From Streptomyces sp. NBC_00572 (GTDB taxonomy: Bacteria; Actinomycetota; Actinomycetes; Streptomycetales; Streptomycetaceae), in NCBI RefSeq assembly GCF_026341815.1, contig NZ_JAPENX010000003.1, positions 333,443 through 397,442 on the forward strand: 64,000 nt of DNA. Reading direction: 5' to 3'. The notes beneath the pieces were generated by a model that did no database searches, had not been told where the DNA came from, and worked only from the letters and a program-made list of their open reading frames with translations. Each line of letters opens with the position of its first letter. The first letter of the stretch is position 1. The translations under genes and the position numbers were made by a program. Below, in pieces: positions 53,569 through 60,635 of the stretch.

Positions 53569-54939
53569 TCAGCCCCGCCCCACCAACGGCAACGCCTCCC
53601 CCGGCTCCAATTCCGGATCGTCCACCGCGAACGTCCGCACCCGCCCCGGCTCCGACCCCGGCTCCTCGAACCGCACCGTGACGCGCCCCACCCCGCTGCC
53701 CTGGACCCACCCGGCCCCGTACACCGCGTGCCGTACGTCGTGGCCTGGCGACCAGTGCCGCTCGACGGGCTCTTCGGCCGCGGGCTCGACAGCGGCCACG
53801 GCGGACGCGGCCGCCGTGGCATCACCCGGCGCCCCCTCCTCCGCAGCGGCAGCGGCAGCGACCCCGGCTTCCGCCTGAGCGAACAGATCCTCCTGCGTGT
53901 AGTCCGCGAGCCCGCTCACGCCGACCCCCAGCAACCGCACGCCCCCGGTCGTGTCCACCGCCTCCAGCAGCCGCCCCGCCGCCTCCCGCACCACACCCGG
54001 ATCGTCCGTGGGCCCCCGGAGCGTCTCGGACCGCGTGAGCGTCGAGAAGTCGTACCGCCGCACCTTCAGCACGATCGTCCGCCCGGAGTGCCCGGAGGCC
54101 CGCAGCCTCCCCACGCACCGCTCCGCGAGCCGCTCCACCTCGACCCTGATCCGCACCCGGTCGTGCAGGTCCACGTCGAAGGTGTCCTCGACCGACACCG
54201 ATTTGGCGTCCCTCTCGGCCACCACGGGCCGATCGTCGTACCCCTGGGCCATCAGGTACAGCGAGGCCCCGTGCGCCCGTCCGAGGAGCCGTACGAGCTC
54301 GTCCTCGCCCGCTTCCGCGAGATCGGACACGGTGGTCATCCCGGCCCGCCTGAGATGCTCCCCGGTGGCCGGGCCGACGCCGGGCAGAATCCGCACCGAG
54401 CGCGGTCCGAGGAGCTCCCGCTCGGTCCCGGGCTCGATCAGGACGAGCCCGTCGGGTTTGGCCTCCTCGGAGGCGATCTTCGCGATCATCTTGGACCCGG
54501 CGAGCCCCACGGACCCGGTGAGTCCCGCCGTCGCGAGGATGTCGACCCGCAGCCGCTCCCCGGCCACGCGCGCGCTCGCACTGTCGTCGGCCACGCCGCC
54601 GGCCTCCAGGTCCACGAAGGCCTCGTCGAGGCTGAGCGGCTCCACGAGCGGGGAGAGCCGCCCCAGCAGCTCCATGACCTGCTCGCTGATCGAGCGGTAG
54701 AAGGAGAAGCGGGGCACGAGGTAGGCCGCGTTCGGCGCGAGCCGCCGCGCCTGGCCCATGGGCATGGCCGAATGCACTCCGAAGCGGCGTGCCTCGTACG
54801 AGGCGGTGGCGACCACGCCCCGCGGGCCGAGGCCCCCGACGATCACAGGTTTTCCGCGCAGGCTGGGCTTCGACGCCTGCTCGGCGGCGGCGAAGAAGGC
54901 ATCCATGTCGAGATGCAGGATGGTGGGCGCGGCTCTCAC
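53569..54939 (-). CDS. dinB: DNA polymerase IV (Y-family)
   Basis: A 456-residue translesion polymerase. LHLDMDAFFAAAEQ (residues 8-21) and LSLDEAFVDL carry the catalytic acidic residues, followed by the thumb (ILPGVGPATGEHLRRAGM) and little-finger domains to ~355. The remaining ~100 residues are an Ala/Glu-rich linker and a beta-rich module (HWSPGHDVRHAVYGAGWVQG, GVGRVTVRFEEPGSEPGRVR) present in actinobacterial DinB homologues, absent from E. coli. No beta-clamp-binding motif was seen at the very C-terminus. The start is GTG at 54939. Confidence 0.95.
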   Translation of the reverse strand: MRAAPTILHLDMDAFFAAAEQASKPSLRGKPVIVGGLGPRGVVATASYEARRFGVHSAMPMGQARRLAPNAAYLVPRFSFYRSISEQVMELLGRLSPLVEPLSLDEAFVDLEAGGVADDSASARVAGERLRVDILATAGLTGSVGLAGSKMIAKIASEEAKPDGLVLIEPGTERELLGPRSVRILPGVGPATGEHLRRAGMTTVSDLAEAGEDELVRLLGRAHGASLYLMAQGYDDRPVVAERDAKSVSVEDTFDVDLHDRVRIRVEVERLAERCVGRLRASGHSGRTIVLKVRRYDFSTLTRSETLRGPTDDPGVVREAAGRLLEAVDTTGGVRLLGVGVSGLADYTQEDLFAQAEAGVAAAAAAEEGAPGDATAAASAVAAVEPAAEEPVERHWSPGHDVRHAVYGAGWVQGSGVGRVTVRFEEPGSEPGRVRTFAVDDPELEPGEALPLVGRG

Positions 54940-55037
54940 ACGTCCGATGCTGCCTCACACCACTGACAACGACGCCCGCCGCCACACACGGCACGACCGC
55001 ACCACCGGCGCAACGGCACCAGCGGCGCGACCGCCCC

Positions 55038-55697
55038 TCAGACCGCCTTGTCCCGCCGCCTTCGCGCGAGCTCGTCCCCCGGGTTGTGCCCCACGAGCGT
55101 CTCGCCCGTGTCGACCCGCTCCCCGTGCAGCTGCGAGAGCGCCGCCTCGACGTCCCGCCAGACCACGCCGACGGCGATGCCGAAGACGCCTTGTCCGCCC
55201 TGGAGGAGATCGACGACCTCGTCCGGCGAGGAGCACTCGTACACCGTGGCACCGTCGCTCATGAGCGTCATCCGCTCCAGATCGCGGAAGCCCCGCGCGC
55301 GCAGGTGCTGCACTGCGGCCCGGATGTTCTGGAGCGCCACCCCGGTGTCGAGGAAGCGCTTGACGATCTTCAGCACGACGACGTCGCGGAAGCTGTAGAG
55401 CCGCTGGGTCCCCGACCCGTACGCGGGCCGCACGCTCGGCTCCACGAGCCCCGTACGCGCCCAGTAGTCCAACTGGCGATAGGTGATCCCGGCCGCCGCA
55501 CAAGCCGTGGGACCGCGGTAGCCGACCACCTCGCCCGCCGTGCCGGGACCGGCACCCGAGACGCCCGAAGGCCCCGTCCCGCTCCCCGCACCGGCGTCCG
55601 CACCGAAGTCGCCCACACTGCCGTGAAGCGGATACGGACCGCTCTCTCCGGACACGCGTCCGAGCGAGCTCCCTGCCGTACCGTCCGCGCTGCTCAT
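55038..55697 (-). CDS. MerR family regulator
   Basis: A 219-residue MerR-type regulator. A low-complexity Gly/Ser/Pro N-terminus (~55 residues) precedes the winged helix (GPTACAAAGITYRQLDYWAR, TGLVEPSVRPAYGSGTQRLY) and an effector region without cysteine clusters (LLQGGQGVFGIAVGVVWRDV). It matches the MerR protein located near the DUF151 gene in mycobacteria (Rv1830-type, from recall of synteny). The ATG at 55697 is used. Probably single-gene transcription; the gene order is conserved across actinobacteria. Confidence 0.9.
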   Translation of the reverse strand: MSSADGTAGSSLGRVSGESGPYPLHGSVGDFGADAGAGSGTGPSGVSGAGPGTAGEVVGYRGPTACAAAGITYRQLDYWARTGLVEPSVRPAYGSGTQRLYSFRDVVVLKIVKRFLDTGVALQNIRAAVQHLRARGFRDLERMTLMSDGATVYECSSPDEVVDLLQGGQGVFGIAVGVVWRDVEAALSQLHGERVDTGETLVGHNPGDELARRRRDKAV

Positions 55698-55889
55698 CAC
55701 GCCGACCCTCCGTCCTTGACCTGCCCACACGAAGGTAGGCAGTCACTCGGGGTGCGTCAACGATCGCCACACTCGGCACGCCGAGTGATAATCACCCTGA
55801 GAGTGGTTTCCCGTCTCTCTCGTCGGGGAAAGGCTACTCGAATGCTCTGACAGCACCCCGCGAACGGCCTGCGGCCGCGCCGCGTCGAC

Positions 55890-56363
55890 TCACTGACTGT
55901 TGGTCCCGAAATCCTCCGGTGAGATCTGGTCGAGGAACTCGCGGAACTTCTCCACCTCGTCCTCCTGCTCGTCCGGAATCGCGATGCCGGCGTCGTCCAG
56001 CACACCGTCACTGCCGTAGATCGGCGTTCCGGTCCGAAGGGCCAGTGCTATCGCGTCCGAAGGCCGCGCGCTCACCTCGACGCCGCTGGCGAAGACCAGC
56101 TCGGCGTAGAAGACCCCGTCACGCAGATCCGTGATGCGGACTTCGGTGAGTTCCTGTCCCACGGCTTCCAGCACGTCCTTGAACAGGTCGTGCGTCAGCG
56201 GCCGCGGCGGCGCCATCCCCTGCTGGGCGAAGGCGATCGCGGTCGCCTCCCCCGGTCCGATCCAGATGGGGAGGTACCGATCGCCTCCCACTTCACGCAG
56301 GAGCACGATCGGCTGGTTGGAGGGCATTTCCACCCGGACACCCACAACGTCGAGCTCGTTCAC
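55890..56363 (-). CDS. DUF151/bifunctional nuclease family protein
   Basis: A 157-residue protein of the DUF151 family. MNELDVVGVRVEMPSNQPIV, YLPIWIGPGEATAIAFAQQG and VSARPSDAIALALRTGTPIY match the family. The name derives from a plant member reported to have nuclease activity; bacterial function is not established. The start is a GTG at 56363. It lies in the conserved MerR-DUF151-FtsR-FHA order. Confidence 0.92.
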   Translation of the reverse strand: MNELDVVGVRVEMPSNQPIVLLREVGGDRYLPIWIGPGEATAIAFAQQGMAPPRPLTHDLFKDVLEAVGQELTEVRITDLRDGVFYAELVFASGVEVSARPSDAIALALRTGTPIYGSDGVLDDAGIAIPDEQEDEVEKFREFLDQISPEDFGTNSQ

Positions 56364-56530
56364 ACAGCAACCCTAGGACGTGCCCGACCGGTTTGGATAG
56401 TCGGGCCCTCCCAAGCCGGTCCCCGAGCCCTCACCAAAGCCCGCGCCGAAGCCCCACCGGACCCCGCCCCGGAAGCCCTCCGAGGTCGCTCACGAGCTCG
56501 CCGGTCCCAGTGGCTCAGCGACTCGACGGC

Positions 56531-57274
56531 TCACTGGAGCCGAATCCCCAGAGCGGTCTGTACGAGGGCGGCGTGCAGCCGCACCGACTGCGCCGCGAGC
56601 TCCTGCGCGGTGGCCTCCGCATGCGCCCTGGTCTGCGGATTACGGTGCCGGCGCAACGGCGCGACGACTTGCTCGATCAGACCCGCCTCCCGGTCCGCGG
56701 CGGCCTTGACGGCCCGCAGATGCCGGGGTTCCAGACCGAACCGCCCCAAATCCGCGACGAGCCGCGCGACGGTGACGGTCTCGGCGTCGTAGCCGCCGGC
56801 CTCCGTCTCGGAGATCAGACCGTAGGACTCCCACTCGACGAGTTCGGTCTCGGTCACCTCGGCCGCGGCCAGCAGTTCGGCCCGCCCGATCCGCGTGGCG
56901 GTGGGCGGCTCGGCGTCCTGCTCCCAGGCGCCCTCGATGAGGTCCCGCCGGCGCCCGGGGGCCGGGAGCTTGATCTCCTCGCCCCTGGCGAGGGCATCGA
57001 GGTGCTCGCGGATGACCTTCAGCGGAAGGTAGTGGTCCCGCTGCATCCGCAGGATCTGAGCGAGCCGCTCGACATCCTGCGGGCTGAACTTCCGGTACCC
57101 GGAGGCCGTACGCCGGGGCTCCACAAGCCCCTCGGCCTCCAGGAACCGGATCTTGGAGATGGTCACTTCGGGAAATTCGTCGCGCAGCTGGTTCAGCACC
57201 GTGCCGATGCTGACCAGCCGGTCGCCCGCGGTGGCGGTGCCGGATCCGGCACCGCCCGTCGGTGTTCGCAGCAT
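56531..57274 (-). CDS. ftsR: FtsR, MerR-family cell-division regulator
   Basis: A 247-residue MerR-like regulator. The winged helix at residues ~22-85 reads SIGTVLNQLRDEFPEVTISK, IRFLEAEGLVEPRRTASGYR, KFSPQDVERLAQILRMQRDH; the C-terminal domain contains RAELLAAAEVTETELVEWES, ending with an effector region. In Corynebacterium, FtsR activates ftsZ; the gene order DUF151-ftsR-garA is conserved in actinobacteria (Rv1829-1827). The ATG at 57274 lies 29 bp after the FHA gene, suggesting an operon. Confidence 0.92.
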   Translation of the reverse strand: MLRTPTGGAGSGTATAGDRLVSIGTVLNQLRDEFPEVTISKIRFLEAEGLVEPRRTASGYRKFSPQDVERLAQILRMQRDHYLPLKVIREHLDALARGEEIKLPAPGRRRDLIEGAWEQDAEPPTATRIGRAELLAAAEVTETELVEWESYGLISETEAGGYDAETVTVARLVADLGRFGLEPRHLRAVKAAADREAGLIEQVVAPLRRHRNPQTRAHAEATAQELAAQSVRLHAALVQTALGIRLQ

Positions 57275-57303
57275 GGACCTTCCCTGAAGGCTTCTCCGAG
57301 GCG

Positions 57304-58137
57304 TTACACGCCCCGCTGGCTCGAGTAGAAGACCAGGCGGTACTTACCGATCTGCACCTCGTCGCCGTTGGACAGAACGACCGAGTCGATCGGCTCACGG
57401 TTGACGTACGTGCCGTTGAGGCTCCCGACATCCGCGACGGTGAAGCTGCCGTCCTGGGCCCGCCGGAACTCGACATGGCGGCGGGAGACCGTGAAGTCGT
57501 CCAGGAAGATGTCGCTCTGCGGGTGACGACCGGCCGTCGTCAGCTCACCGTCGAGCAGGAACCGGCTGCCGGAGTTCGGCCCGCGGCGCACCACGAGGAG
57601 CGCGGAACCGGACGGCAGTGCCTCGACGGCCGCCAGCGCCTCGGGAGAGAGCGAGGGCAGCTGGGTCTGGCCGGTGACCTCCGCGTCATAGGCCTCGAGA
57701 CCCGAGATGGAGATCGTGGACGTCGTCTCGGAAGCACGCTCCGGAGCGACTCCGCCCCGCAGCGGCGTGCCGCAGTGGGAGCAGAAGCGACTGTCGGCCG
57801 CGTTGCGGTGACCGCACCTCGTACACACCGGCATGGACGCATCCTCCTGCCGCGGCTGCCCCGCCGAGGTCTGTGTCGCGTACGGATCGGAGGCAAACCC
57901 TCCACCCGTACTTGAGGTTGATGGTTCTCCGAAACCTATGCGCGCGGCCCCGGCGGGGTCAACAGACGACGCGCCCTGAGTGCCCGGAATGTCACCGCCC
58001 TGGCCGCCGACCTCGTCACGGAAGAGCGGGCGCTCGCCGCCCTGCTCCTCGCTCTGGGCATGGCGCGGCGCGCGGTGCCTGGCGTTGCCGCCGTCCTCGC
58101 GTGCGCTCTTGCCGAACAACTTCGCAAACAACTTCAC
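57304..58137 (-). CDS. FHA domain protein of GarA/OdhI type with zinc ribbon
   Basis: A 277-residue protein. After an N-terminal low-complexity segment (~100 residues), a zinc ribbon appears (CTRCGHRNAADSRFCSHCGT, residues ~104-124). Then comes ETTSTISISG, whose ETTS corresponds to the phosphorylated motif of GarA/OdhI, and an FHA domain (TAGRHPQSDIFLDDFTVSRR, HVEFRR, GSLNGTYVNREPID). GarA/OdhI bind 2-oxoglutarate dehydrogenase and glutamate dehydrogenase in the unphosphorylated state and are switched by Ser/Thr kinases such as PknG. The start is a GTG at 58137. The N-terminal extension is longer than in mycobacterial GarA. Confidence 0.88.
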   Translation of the reverse strand: MKLFAKLFGKSAREDGGNARHRAPRHAQSEEQGGERPLFRDEVGGQGGDIPGTQGASSVDPAGAARIGFGEPSTSSTGGGFASDPYATQTSAGQPRQEDASMPVCTRCGHRNAADSRFCSHCGTPLRGGVAPERASETTSTISISGLEAYDAEVTGQTQLPSLSPEALAAVEALPSGSALLVVRRGPNSGSRFLLDGELTTAGRHPQSDIFLDDFTVSRRHVEFRRAQDGSFTVADVGSLNGTYVNREPIDSVVLSNGDEVQIGKYRLVFYSSQRGV

Positions 58138-58326
58138 GGGCGATTCCCCTTGACCGAAACAGACCCGCCCGTGGGGCAGGACGAACCGAGATCCATCACA
58201 CCTGCCGACCCGGACACCTTCACAACGTCCGTATCCTCCGGACAGTTTCCACCACGCACCACCGTTGTGGTGCGCCGACCCCCCGCAACGTCGTGCCCTT
58301 GTCGCGGGACCCCCCTCGTCCCCCTC

Positions 58327-59271
58327 TCACTGCGAGGACGACTGAGCGTAGTCAGGCCGCTTCGCGGGTCGCAAGGCATCGACGACGATCTTCGCCGACC
58401 GCTCCACCGTGGCTGTGGCCTGCTCCTTCTCCAGGGTCTGCACGACACCACCGGGGATGTTGAGCGCGGGCTCGAGATCCTCCGGCTTGCCGATGACCTT
58501 GAAGACGTACGGAGCGGCCACCTTCGTTCCATCGATTCGCATGTCATCACCGCTACCGGTGAAATAACTGTCCGCGACCACCCGTACACCGTTGACCTGG
58601 ATCGCCTCGGCGCCCGCGGCGCGCAGCTCCTGGATGGCGTCGAGCAGCATGTCCGACTCGACGGCCCCCGTCGGATCGCCGACGGTCAGGGTGATGCCCG
58701 GCCCCTCGGCGGCCACCGTGCCGGCCAGGATCCCGAGCTGCTGTTCCTTCTCCTGGGTCTGCTTGCGCGCCTCCTCGGCCTGGTCCGAGCTGGACTCCAG
58801 CTCGGTGCGCTGCTTCTCCAGACGCGCCTTCTCGTCCTCCAGGCGCTGCGTACGGTCGTCGAGCTCGTCCAGGATCCGCACCAGGTCCTCCTGGCGCGCC
58901 CCGCGCAGGGCGCTGTTGTCACTGGTCGAGGAGACCTGGATGGCCAGGCCGAGACCGAGGACGAACAGCAGCAGCGCGACGATGAGTTGGGCCCGGCTCA
59001 CCCGGGGCGGCCACACCGCGGAGGCCAGCCGTCGGCGCCCGCTCGGCTCGGCGTCCGGAGCGGCGGAGGCGGCCGGCGTCACGGGCACCCGCACATCGTG
59101 ATCCGCGGTCCCGCCGTGGACGGTCTCCGCGGACGTCTCGGACTCCGCCGCCGTACCGTCGCCGGCGTCCTTGCCGGCGTTCATGTCCTCGTCGGCGCTC
59201 TCCGGCTTCCCGACGCTCCCGGGCTCCCGCTCGTTCTCGGAGTTCTCAGGGTTCTCAGGGTTCTCGCTCAT
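58327..59271 (-). CDS. DUF881 family protein
   Basis: A 314-residue membrane-anchored protein. A ~90-residue acidic N-terminus (ENPENPENSENEREPGSVGK) precedes one helix (AQLIVALLLFVLGLGLAIQV), a coiled coil (LEDEKARLEKQRTELESSSD), and the DUF881 extracytoplasmic domain with GVRVVADSYFTGSGDDM. The ATG at 59271 is used; a GTG at 59280 overlaps the Sbp stop. It is the third gene of the DUF881-Sbp-DUF881 run. Function unknown, but the family is consistently next to sbp. Confidence 0.88.
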   Translation of the reverse strand: MSENPENPENSENEREPGSVGKPESADEDMNAGKDAGDGTAAESETSAETVHGGTADHDVRVPVTPAASAAPDAEPSGRRRLASAVWPPRVSRAQLIVALLLFVLGLGLAIQVSSTSDNSALRGARQEDLVRILDELDDRTQRLEDEKARLEKQRTELESSSDQAEEARKQTQEKEQQLGILAGTVAAEGPGITLTVGDPTGAVESDMLLDAIQELRAAGAEAIQVNGVRVVADSYFTGSGDDMRIDGTKVAAPYVFKVIGKPEDLEPALNIPGGVVQTLEKEQATATVERSAKIVVDALRPAKRPDYAQSSSQ

Positions 59272-59276
59272 CGGCC

Positions 59277-59609
59277 TCACGCCCGGAAGACATGGCGCCG
59301 GATGGCGGCCGCGTTGGAGAAGATCCGGATGCCGAGCACGACCACCACACCGGTCGACAGCTGCGCGCCCACGCCCAGCTTGTCGCCGAGGAAGACGATC
59401 AGCGCGGCCACGACCACGTTCGACAGGAACGAGACCACGAACACCTTGTCGACGAAGATGCCGTCGAGCATGGCCCGCAGGCCGCCGAAGACCGCGTCGA
59501 GGGCGGCGACCACGGCGATCGGAAGATAGGGCTCGACCACCGCCGGAACTTCGGGTCGGACCAACAGCCCGACCACGACTCCGACGATCAGGCCCAGTAC
59601 GGCGATCAC
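59277..59609 (-). CDS. sbp: Small basic protein (Sbp/DUF1290)
   Basis: A 110-residue membrane protein with four hydrophobic segments (AVLGLIVGVVVGLLV, LPIAVVAALDAVFGGLRAML, VFVVSFLSNVVVAALIVFLG, LSTGVVVVLGIRIFSNAAAI). Sbp is known from Bacillus near the division operon. The GTG start at 59609 overlaps the preceding DUF881 stop codon by four bases, and its stop is close to the next DUF881 start, so the three genes are translationally coupled. Confidence 0.93.
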   Translation of the reverse strand: MIAVLGLIVGVVVGLLVRPEVPAVVEPYLPIAVVAALDAVFGGLRAMLDGIFVDKVFVVSFLSNVVVAALIVFLGDKLGVGAQLSTGVVVVLGIRIFSNAAAIRRHVFRA

Positions 59610-60535
59610 GATGTGCCCTTCCCTGTGTCGGCCGTGGCCCGACCGGACGGCGTCGCCGCCCCGGCCCCCCTCGGCTCTGCGGTACGTACGGTCAGGCTCG
59701 GCGCGGCCGGCAGGCGTACGTCGCCCTCGGCCGTGATCCCGCTCCTGATCCCGAAGTTCTCCACCAGCGCGTGCAGATACTGCCCGTCGGCGCTGTCCTG
59801 GAACGCGGTGCTCAGCCGCTGCCCGTCCCCGATCGCGAGGATGGTGTACGGCGGCACCAGCGGCTTGTTGTCGACCAGTATGGCGTCGCCGGCGGCCCGG
59901 ATCGCGGAGAGCGATGTCAGCCGCTGCCCGTTGATGGCGACGGCCTCGGCGCCGGACTCCCAGAGCCCGTTGACGATGCGCTGCATGTCCCGGTCGCGTA
60001 CCCGGCCCGTGTCGGAGAAGCCGCTGCTCTCCCGCGGCCCGCCGCCCCCGGTGTCGGCTTCCTTGGCGTCGTTGACGACGAGCTTCACCCCTGGACCGTG
60101 CACGGGCGTCGCGCCCGACAACAGTGCCACGAGCTCGGCCTGGTCACCGCCGTGCTGCTGGAGCGCCTGCCGCTGGCGTTCGCCGACCTCGGACCGGATC
60201 CGCTCGACGTCCTGTTCCAGCTGATCGGCCGAGGACGTCTCCGCCTCGATCCGGTCGATCAGTTCCTGCCGCTCCTTGGCGACGACGGGCGCGGAGATCC
60301 GGGCCTCGGCCGCACCGACGGTCACGACGGCGGCCGCGAGCACCAGGCCGGCGGCGACACCCAGCTTGGCCCGCAGGCTGCGGGGCAGCCCACCGCCTTC
60401 CGCCGCTCGCCGGGCGGTCGCCTCCGCGTAGCCGTCGTCGAGCGCGTGATCGATCACGTTGTTCAGCAGCGACATGGACGCGTCCGGACGCGGCGGCGGT
60501 GATCCGGTGCTCCGAACGGGGGGCTGCTGCGACAT
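59606..60535 (-). CDS. DUF881 family protein
   Basis: A 309-residue membrane-anchored protein paralogous to the product of 58327. A ~60-residue cytoplasmic N-terminus precedes a helix (LGVAAGLVLAAAVVTVGAAE), a coiled coil (RQELIDRIEAETSSADQLEQ) and the DUF881 domain (LWESGAEAVAINGQRLTSLS). The ATG at 60535 is used; the ATG at 60544 is equally possible. First gene of the DUF881-Sbp-DUF881 run; its start is 100 bp after the stop of the nucleotidyltransferase fusion gene, in the same direction. Confidence 0.88.
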   Translation of the reverse strand: MSQQPPVRSTGSPPPRPDASMSLLNNVIDHALDDGYAEATARRAAEGGGLPRSLRAKLGVAAGLVLAAAVVTVGAAEARISAPVVAKERQELIDRIEAETSSADQLEQDVERIRSEVGERQRQALQQHGGDQAELVALLSGATPVHGPGVKLVVNDAKEADTGGGGPRESSGFSDTGRVRDRDMQRIVNGLWESGAEAVAINGQRLTSLSAIRAAGDAILVDNKPLVPPYTILAIGDGQRLSTAFQDSADGQYLHALVENFGIRSGITAEGDVRLPAAPSLTVRTAEPRGAGAATPSGRATADTGKGTS

Positions 60536-60635
60536 GCCGCACATCGTCGCACGTCGCACGGCTTACCGCCGAATGGCCCCTCCGGCAGGCGGGAAGGCCC
60601 CCTGGGGGCACTCCCCGCCGACCGGTCCGATCCGC

